Shown piece by piece: positions 59,148-64,000 of a stretch of 64,000 nucleotides of DNA. Under the pieces are notes generated by a model. That model saw only the letters and a program-made list of their open reading frames with translations. It was not told the origin of the DNA and made no database searches. Every line of letters starts with the position of its first letter. Positions within the stretch are counted from its first letter, which is position 1. This DNA is from SZUA-309 sp965232595. GTDB lineage: Bacteria > Pseudomonadota > Gammaproteobacteria > Pseudomonadales > Azotimanducaceae. The stretch is taken from positions 3,782,001 through 3,846,000 of the forward strand of contig OZ246983.1 in assembly GCA_965232595.1 (NCBI GenBank), given 5' to 3'. A program made the translations under genes and the position numbers.

Positions 59148-59331
59148 TTTTAGTTCCCCGGTTGGGTCAGTTTGCGGTCGGCAGGTCGAGCAGCAGCCGA
59201 CAAATTCAGTGTTGCAAACGGTGTCCGCCAAACCAGTACGTAGATCCCGAAGCGCTGTTCCCAAAAGTACGGATAGGCGCGTCACCGTCAGGCCATAAGC
59301 TTAGCGCAACTCACTGAAAGGGAAGTTTGTG

Positions 59332-60252
59332 ATGGCAGGCTCCGACATCAGAAATCTGCTCGTCGTCGTCGACGACGCGCTGTCCGTGCCGTACCTCATG
59401 GAAAAAGCCGCCCGTCTGGCCGGGGATGACACCCGGGTGCACGTGGTGCACGTGATCTACGAAGGGGTGGCCGATCTCGGCACCTCGGCGGTGGAAGACT
59501 CCGCGCGGCTGAAGACGTTCATCCTGCAGGCCGCAGAGGCGGAGCTCGAAGACGAGCTCGAGAAAGCCCGGGCCCGGTTCAAGCACCTCGAGTCAGCGAC
59601 GCTCTGGAACCCACGCACCTGGGAAGCGGTTCTGCACGCGGCGGAAAACGTCGAGGCAGACCTGATCCTACGGGCAACCAGCGAGCAGGAGAGCATTGGC
59701 GAGAAGGTGGCCAGCGTGGTCCGAACTCCGGACGAATGGAACCTGCTGCGGCACGCCACGGTACCGGTCATGCTGGTGAAAGCCGCGGCCTGGCCGGCCA
59801 ACCCGGTGGTGATCTGCTCTCTCGACGTGTTCGATGACAGCCATGCCGGGCTGAACAGAAACGTCATCAGCGATGCCCGGCGACTGGCCAACCTGATGGA
59901 GGCAGACCTGGATCTGGTGTACGCCTACCCGCTGTTCGAGCCCTGGGTCGGCGAGCTCGGCGCCGTAAAAAGTTACGCGGAGATCAAGGCGGCGGTGGAA
60001 GAGGAAGCTCGAGAGAAGGCAGACGAGCTGGCGACGGAAGCCGGGGTAGCCTACCGGCACCTGCATCTGGAGGAAGGGCAGACTGCGCCCGTGCTTGCCA
60101 AGCTGGTCGAGGACGCGGAGGCGGCGCTGCTCGTGGTCGGCACCCATGCCCGCGAAGGAGTGCGGGGCGTTTTGCTCGGCAATACCTCCGAGCGTATCCT
60201 TCACGCCGTCGATTGCGATGTGGTGACGGTCCACGCGCAAGCAGCAACATAG
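59332..60252 (+). CDS. Tandem-domain universal stress protein
   Basis: Two-domain USP of 306 residues. The first domain (SDIRNLLVVVDDALSVPYL) ends with a degenerate nucleotide loop. The second (PVVICSLDVFDDSHAGLNRN) has GTHAREGVRGVLLGNTSERI, a functional-looking loop. AAGGGAAG lies upstream; the ATG at 59332 follows a GTG. It is followed by a third tandem USP after 10 nt. Confidence 0.88.
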   Translation: MAGSDIRNLLVVVDDALSVPYLMEKAARLAGDDTRVHVVHVIYEGVADLGTSAVEDSARLKTFILQAAEAELEDELEKARARFKHLESATLWNPRTWEAVLHAAENVEADLILRATSEQESIGEKVASVVRTPDEWNLLRHATVPVMLVKAAAWPANPVVICSLDVFDDSHAGLNRNVISDARRLANLMEADLDLVYAYPLFEPWVGELGAVKSYAEIKAAVEEEAREKADELATEAGVAYRHLHLEEGQTAPVLAKLVEDAEAALLVVGTHAREGVRGVLLGNTSERILHAVDCDVVTVHAQAAT

Positions 60253-60262
60253 GGAGAACCTG

Positions 60263-61168
60263 TTGAAAACACCGACCTCCGTTCTGGTCATTCTCGACAA
60301 GCCCAAGCACGAGCAGTCTGCGCTCACGGAAGCCAGGAGGCTGCTCAGCAGCAATCCTGAAGCCCGGGTGCGGCTGGTCTCGTTCGTCTGGCACGCCATG
60401 GCGGAGCAGAAGAACGTCTTCGATGCCCATCAGCGACGGGCAATGAAAAAGGAGATTCTCAGAACGCGGGAAGTCTGGCTCCGCGACCTCATTCGTGACG
60501 AGGGCTTGTCCGCTGCGTCCGTCAGCATCGAGGTGGTCTGGACCGACGACATCTCGGGCTGGGTCGTGCAGAACGGGGCGGCCGCGGACCTGGTGATCAA
60601 GTCGGTGCACAAGTCCCAGACGCTGATGCACACGCCGCTGGACTGGGAGCTGATCCGGACCTGCCCACAGCCGCTGCTGCTGGTGGGCGGCTGGAAGGGC
60701 AAGCGAAGGAAGAAGAAGGCCAAAGCAGAGAACGATGTGATAGCGACCATCGACCTGCGCAGCGAGGACGTGAAGCACCGGAAGCTGAACTTTCAGGTGC
60801 TGGACGCCGCAGCCCGATTCGCTGAGATCAGGGGCGGGCGGCTGCACTGCGTCGCGGTGGTCGAGTACTCAGAAGTGCTCAGCGATCTGGAGATGATCGA
60901 CCCGCGGAAAGTGCAGAAAGCAGCGGTGGCTGCCAGCAGTGAGTTTCTGGAGGCGCTGCTCCAACCCTACGACATCGCCAAGACGCGCATCCACCGGCCG
61001 GCGGGCAAAGTAGGGCACATGGTCGCGGCGACCGTGAGAAAAACGGGTGCAGGGCTGGTGGTGGTCGGCAGCGCCGCGCGACGTGGCCTGGGGGCTACCC
61101 TGCTCGGTAACTCGGCGGAGAAGATTCTCGGTCGCTCACCCTGCGATGTGCTGGTGGTGCATCCCTGA
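60263..61168 (+). CDS. Tandem-domain universal stress protein, diverged first domain
   Basis: Two-domain USP-like protein of 301 residues. The first domain is strongly diverged and contains a basic linker (GKRKKKKAK-like, near residue 150). The second has GSAARRGLGATLLGNSAEKI, a good nucleotide loop. The start is TTG at 60263, with AGGGAGA six bases upstream. Likely co-transcribed with the preceding USP. It converges with the cytochrome c gene. Confidence 0.82.
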   Translation: MKTPTSVLVILDKPKHEQSALTEARRLLSSNPEARVRLVSFVWHAMAEQKNVFDAHQRRAMKKEILRTREVWLRDLIRDEGLSAASVSIEVVWTDDISGWVVQNGAAADLVIKSVHKSQTLMHTPLDWELIRTCPQPLLLVGGWKGKRRKKKAKAENDVIATIDLRSEDVKHRKLNFQVLDAAARFAEIRGGRLHCVAVVEYSEVLSDLEMIDPRKVQKAAVAASSEFLEALLQPYDIAKTRIHRPAGKVGHMVAATVRKTGAGLVVVGSAARRGLGATLLGNSAEKILGRSPCDVLVVHP

Positions 61169-61188
61169 CCACCGGCCTGGCGCCAGGC

Positions 61189-61599
61189 TTACTCGGTGAT
61201 CTGAATCGAGGCGAGGAAGTCGACGATCGCCTCGATCTTGCTGGCCACTCGGGCTTCCGCCTCCGTTGAAGTGCCTTCACCCCGAGCGAACTCCGCGCCC
61301 CAGACCGGCATCCCTGAGGGGCCATGGGCTGCCCGGGTTTCCCGGCCGTCGACGATCTTCTGCACAAACTCCGCCGGAAAGCTGCCGTCGTTGCGCTCGG
61401 AAAGGTAGCGCAGATCGAGCAGCACCACGTTCAGGTCCGGGGTGACCGCACCGTCGCCTTCTCCGTAAGTGCCGTGACAGTTGGCGCAGTTCAGCGCGTA
61501 CAACTCCGAACCGTCGTAGCTGACCTCAGCGGCCGACGACTGCGCGGCCAGCAGGAGGCCGGTCAGTACGGCTGCTATGGCATGGATCGAGTACTTCAT
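61189..61599 (-). CDS. Periplasmic monoheme cytochrome c
   Basis: Protein of 136 residues with a signal peptide ending near SSAAE (about 23). A single heme site CANCHGTYGEGDGAV is followed by GPSGMPVWGAEFARGEGTS with the axial methionine. It is a class I cytochrome that may feed electrons to the cbb3 oxidase. It follows the CBS gene after 24 nt and is probably in one operon with it and the DksA/TraR gene. Confidence 0.87.
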   Translation of the reverse strand: MKYSIHAIAAVLTGLLLAAQSSAAEVSYDGSELYALNCANCHGTYGEGDGAVTPDLNVVLLDLRYLSERNDGSFPAEFVQKIVDGRETRAAHGPSGMPVWGAEFARGEGTSTEAEARVASKIEAIVDFLASIQITE

Positions 61600-61623
61600 C
61601 AGATGTGTCTCCCGTCGGGTTGC

Positions 61624-62049
61624 TCAGGCAGCGTCAGGTGGTGGGTGCCAGCGGCTCACGAGATGATCGTGCAGCGCCCGACAGGCATCCACCGTCGTGA
61701 AGATGCCGGCCAGCCGGCCGTGTCCGGTCACCAGCGCCGCCCCGAGATGATGTTCGATCATCGCGTGCAGCACTTCCACCAGCGGTGTTTCCAGATCGAC
61801 GGCGTAACACTCGGAAACGTAGGCGTCTTCGACCGTCAGCTCCTTCGGGTCCGGTGAGCCGAGCTCAGGGCCGAGCAGCAGCTTGATGTCCCGATCGGTA
61901 ACGATGCCGGCGAGCTGACCGTCGCTGGTTACCGGCAGGTGGTGCACGTGGTGGTCGAGCATGAGCTTCCTGGCCTGGCCGATGGGCGCGGTCAGCGCCA
62001 CCGAGTACGGGAACGGCGTCATCACCGATTTGACCCTGGGCTCCGGCAT
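61624..62049 (-). CDS. CBS-domain pair protein
   Basis: Soluble protein of 141 residues made of two CBS motifs (VKSVMTPFPYSVALTAPIGQ and VEDAYVSECYAVDLETPLVE, each followed by a GIVTDRDI- or GIFTTVDA-type strand). CBS pairs bind adenine nucleotides and can act as energy sensors. The ATG lies 3 nt after the DksA/TraR-type gene, so the two are coupled. The target is unknown. Confidence 0.87.
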   Translation of the reverse strand: MPEPRVKSVMTPFPYSVALTAPIGQARKLMLDHHVHHLPVTSDGQLAGIVTDRDIKLLLGPELGSPDPKELTVEDAYVSECYAVDLETPLVEVLHAMIEHHLGAALVTGHGRLAGIFTTVDACRALHDHLVSRWHPPPDAA

Positions 62050-62052
62050 GGC

Positions 62053-62409
62053 TCAGCCGTTCTGCTCGTCCGCCAGATTTGCGCAGTCGATGCACAGGAC
62101 GCTGGTGGGGAGTGCTTTCAGCCGCTCCTCGCCGATGGGCTCGCCGCAGGATTCGCAGTTCAGGTAGCTGCCGGCGTCGATGCGGGCCAGGGCTTGGTCG
62201 ATCTTCTTCAGCTCAGCCTCCAGCTCCTGATCGAGCGCAACCAGCGTCTCGCCGTTTTCGAGCTCAATGGCCTGCTCGGCGAAGTCCTGGGGCAGCGGGT
62301 CCTCGCGATGCCGGGTGTGGCGGGCAACCCGTTCCTGTCGGGCCTGGAGTTCTTCTTTGCGGGAGACCAATCCGTCCCGCGTCGCGTCGATATCGAGCAT
62401 GCCTGGCAT
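62053..62409 (-). CDS. DksA/TraR-type zinc-finger protein
   Basis: Protein of 118 residues. A coiled-coil region (EEAEQ-like, rich in LDQELEAELKKIDQALARID) precedes a zinc finger of four cysteines, CESCG and CIDCAN, as in DksA/TraR proteins. DksA-type proteins modify RNA polymerase through the secondary channel; this one is shorter than DksA. Starts at 62409 or 62400 are both possible. It is divergent from the USP at 62571. Confidence 0.82.
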   Translation of the reverse strand: MPGMLDIDATRDGLVSRKEELQARQERVARHTRHREDPLPQDFAEQAIELENGETLVALDQELEAELKKIDQALARIDAGSYLNCESCGEPIGEERLKALPTSVLCIDCANLADEQNG

Positions 62410-62459
62410 AACCTCAGTAATTCGACAGTGATTAACCCCCGTCGCCGCTTCACCTGTCA

Positions 62460-62474
62460 CTAGGGGTTTCCCGA
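62460..62474 (+). promoter_or_regulatory. Candidate operator CTAGGGGTTTCCCGA (copy 2)
   Basis: The second copy of the 15-bp element, 111 bp upstream of the USP start at 62571. A promoter candidate follows with TTGCCC (62500-62505) and TAGGCT (62523-62528), spaced by 17 bp. That would place the element near -70, typical of an activator site. The gap is divergent with the DksA/TraR-type gene, which could also be controlled by it. Confidence 0.5.
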
Positions 62475-62499
62475 AGAGAACCCGGCGGGCTTCCACGAA

Positions 62500-62528
62500 T
62501 TGCCCGTCAGGCAGGCGGGGCCTAGGCT
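62500..62528 (+). promoter_or_regulatory. Candidate promoter of USP paralogue B
   Basis: TTGCCC, a 17-bp spacer and TAGGCT match sigma-70 spacing with moderate boxes. The gap upstream of the other USP paralogue contains TTGCCC at 53011-53016 but no -10 at the right distance, so conservation of the promoter is only partial. Confidence 0.35.
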
Positions 62529-62570
62529 CAGGCTTTCGCCATCCCTAGAACAGAACAGGATTCCGCCGCC

Positions 62571-63023
62571 GTGAGCTACGAAACCATTCTCGTTGCCGTC
62601 GACCTTTCCAGCGAATCACGCGCCGTACTGGACGCCGCCAGAGCGGTGGCTGGGAAAACCGGAGCTCGAACCCATCTGGTCACCGTGGTGAAGCCGTTAA
62701 CCCAGGTATATGGCGGTCTGGATATGGCGCCCATCGCCAGCGGGACCGTGTCCTTCGAAGAGGAAGCCAGCACTCAGGCTCGCAAGCAGCTGGAGAACCT
62801 GGCGGAAGAGTACGGGCTGGATAAAGCCGACATACACATCATCCTTGGCGCCCCCGGCGCGGAGATCAGAGAGCTTGCGAAGTCCACCGGTGCGGATCTG
62901 ATCGTGATCGGCAGCCATGGTCGGCATGGCTTCAGCCTGCTGCTCGGCTCGACGGCCAACGCCGTTCTGCACGATGCGGGCTGCAACGTGCTGGCAGTGC
63001 GCCTCAACTTCGAAGAAGAGTGA
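62571..63023 (+). CDS. Universal stress protein, paralogue B
   Basis: USP of 150 residues, paralogous to the protein at 53106: both have TVVKPLTQVYGGLDM and the shortened loop GSHGRHGFSLLLGSTANAVL, with eight residues between glycines. GTG start. Its stop overlaps the GTG start of the hemerythrin gene (GTGA). A promoter element shared with the paralogue lies upstream. Confidence 0.92.
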   Translation: MSYETILVAVDLSSESRAVLDAARAVAGKTGARTHLVTVVKPLTQVYGGLDMAPIASGTVSFEEEASTQARKQLENLAEEYGLDKADIHIILGAPGAEIRELAKSTGADLIVIGSHGRHGFSLLLGSTANAVLHDAGCNVLAVRLNFEEE

Positions 63024-63565
63024 TCACCGCCACGGGCTATCTGCCCCTGCTGCTGGAACGTCTGAGTCGTGATCATGCCCGCATTGCGGGCGTGGTGCGG
63101 CGTCTTGCGGAGCTCGCTGAGACGCTCGAACAGGAGCCGGACTGGCACGAAATTGCCGAGCACATCGACTTCCTCGACTACTATGCGGATAAGGTGCACC
63201 ATCCGCTGGAAGACAGGGTCTTTGACGCGCTCGTGAACAAGGGCCTGACCCCGACCGAGCGGCATCTGGTGTTCAAAAACCTGGGGCAGCACGAGGAGAT
63301 CACCAGCCTGACCCAGTCGCTGGCCCGCCAGGCAGCCGGTGCGGTGTCCGGTACGCTGACCCCGGATGTTCCGGACTTCGATGAAGCGCTGCAGGCGTAC
63401 ATCGCTCTGCAGATCAGACACATGCGCTTCGAGGAGAGCCAGCTTTTCCCGCTGCTCGAGCAGGGGCTGGATAACAGCGACTGGAACGCGCTGACGCGGA
63501 CGCTTGGCGCGCCGGATCAGGATGAGCCAGCAGAGCAGGCGCCCTGCCGGGCAGCCAACCGCTAA
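63020..63565 (+). CDS. Hemerythrin-like HHE protein
   Basis: Protein of 181 residues, a four-helix bundle with the diiron ligands of hemerythrin: His19 (DHARI), His60 or His61 and Glu64 (HHPLED), His91 (GQHEEI), His134 and Glu138 (HMRFEE). It likely binds oxygen, nitric oxide or iron, and such proteins repair or protect iron centres. The GTG start overlaps the stop of the USP gene. Confidence 0.85.
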   Translation: MITATGYLPLLLERLSRDHARIAGVVRRLAELAETLEQEPDWHEIAEHIDFLDYYADKVHHPLEDRVFDALVNKGLTPTERHLVFKNLGQHEEITSLTQSLARQAAGAVSGTLTPDVPDFDEALQAYIALQIRHMRFEESQLFPLLEQGLDNSDWNALTRTLGAPDQDEPAEQAPCRAANR

Positions 63566-63586
63566 ACCACACGACAAGGAGGAACG

Positions 63587-63805
63587 ATGAGCAAGTACAA
63601 ACATGCCAACGCGGCGATCGAGCAGGCCGTAGCGGCCGCAGGAGCCGAGGGCATCGAGAAATCAGACCTGTTGCTGGCGTTGATCGTCGCCAGCGTGGCC
63701 GCTTATCGAACCGAAGCGGGCAGTGCTTCCACTCGGGAAGCGTTGCTGTATGAGCTCGGCGAGGTGGAAGGGGCGACGGACACCCAGTTCATCCGGTCGC
63801 GCTGA
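63587..63805 (+). CDS. Hypothetical small helical protein
   Basis: Protein of 72 residues, no recognised family. It is alanine-rich and helical (KHANAAIEQAVAAAGAEGIE, LLLALIVASVAAYRTEAGS), with a possible short membrane or amphipathic segment in the middle. AAGGAGGAACG precedes the ATG, a strong ribosome-binding site, and it lies 21 nt after the hemerythrin gene, likely the same operon. Confidence 0.65.
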   Translation: MSKYKHANAAIEQAVAAAGAEGIEKSDLLLALIVASVAAYRTEAGSASTREALLYELGEVEGATDTQFIRSR

Positions 63806-63808
63806 GCG

Positions 63809-64000
63809 CTACCCGCCGCCACCGGTTGCCCTGGCCAGGGTGCTGAAGACTTCCTGCAGCATGGCCCTGGCATCTGCCTCCGTTGGGCCTTCCCACGGCT
63901 CCGGACCGGAGAAAGCCGGCGGCCGCAGGCGGGAACCCACGCTCGGATCGTTTGCCACCACTTTGTCCCGATAGTCGCTGAGCGCCCGGCTGAGCGTTGC
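63809..64000 (-). CDS. C-terminal end of an unknown protein (5' part outside window)
   Basis: The last 63 codons of a minus-strand frame ending with TAG at 63811-63809. The readable part includes DYRDKVVANDPSVGSRLRPP and FSGPEPWEGPTEADARAML, with a glycine-rich end. It has gene-like composition and no overlap, but no family is recognised. Converges with the small helical gene. Confidence 0.5.
   Translation of the reverse strand, partial: ATLSRALSDYRDKVVANDPSVGSRLRPPAFSGPEPWEGPTEADARAMLQEVFSTLARATGGGG

Noticed and set aside
60263..60760. Frameshift in the first domain of the third tandem USP
   Set aside because: The domain is diverged but the frame is continuous with normal codon use, so it reads as sequence drift rather than damage.
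1..64000. Prophage, insertion sequence, CRISPR or integron
   Set aside because: No transposase, integrase, phage gene, repeat array or long terminal repeats were seen. Gene packing and composition are uniform apart from short AT-rich promoter regions.

Overview
The window is about 64 kb of high-GC (roughly 60-65% by eye), densely packed bacterial DNA with about 68 protein genes. It has no rRNA, tRNA, prophage, insertion sequence or CRISPR array that I can see. A CcoNOQP-type cbb3 oxidase with the CcoG/CcoI/CcoS maturation set, an oxygen-sensing FixL/FixJ pair, RND and MATE exporters, lipoproteins and Tat substrates point to a Gram-negative Pseudomonadota. An aerobic-to-microaerobic, probably marine or environmental gammaproteobacterium that uses lipids and acyl-CoA substrates fits best. 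The taxonomic placement is inference.

Layout. 1-12.8 kb: transporters (MFS, Nramp-like, MATE, YkvI-like) and acyl-CoA catabolism (thiolase, LLM-type oxidoreductase, CaiB-type CoA transferase, acyl-CoA synthetase, Ldh-type dehydrogenase). A gap at 8620-8984 holds a strongly structured candidate small RNA. 12.8-18.3 kb: an eight-heme/TPR lipoprotein, threonine aldolase and gamma-glutamyltranspeptidase. 18.3-22.6 kb: a minus-strand redox operon (FAH-like, F420/FMN-reductase-like, AhpD-like, quinone oxidoreductase, alcohol dehydrogenase). Its AhpD-like gene carries an in-frame TGA exactly at the second redox cysteine, followed by a SECIS-like hairpin; I read it as a selenoprotein. 22.7-40.3 kb: M14 carboxypeptidase, an RND efflux pair, a malonyl-CoA-synthetase-like enzyme with a MauD-like thiol protein, a sodium symporter, an MA-type metallopeptidase, TrxB, LysE, and an intradiol dioxygenase with a VOC protein.

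40.3-63.8 kb looks like one large low-oxygen and stress-response island. It begins with a continuous minus-strand run, ccoN-O-Q-P-G-(mini-H)-I-S, followed by a Yip1 protein, a ferric-reductase-like membrane protein and a tetraheme cytochrome. Upstream of that run lie a pseudo-receiver, a FixJ-like regulator, a heme-PAS FixL-like kinase, a globin, a phasin-like protein and a universal stress protein (USP). After these come six more USP genes, mixed with an NfeD/stomatin pair, a CPBP protease with a TetR regulator, a c-type cytochrome, a CBS-domain protein, a DksA/TraR-type zinc finger and a hemerythrin-like protein. Two paralogous USP genes share a near-identical 15-bp upstream element (CTAGGGGTTTYCCGA), a candidate operator for the local FixJ-like regulator.

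The most interesting items are the AhpD-like CxxU selenoprotein operon, the structured RNA locus near 8.8 kb, and the FixLJ-globin-USP hypoxia island with its degenerate receiver and shared promoter element.
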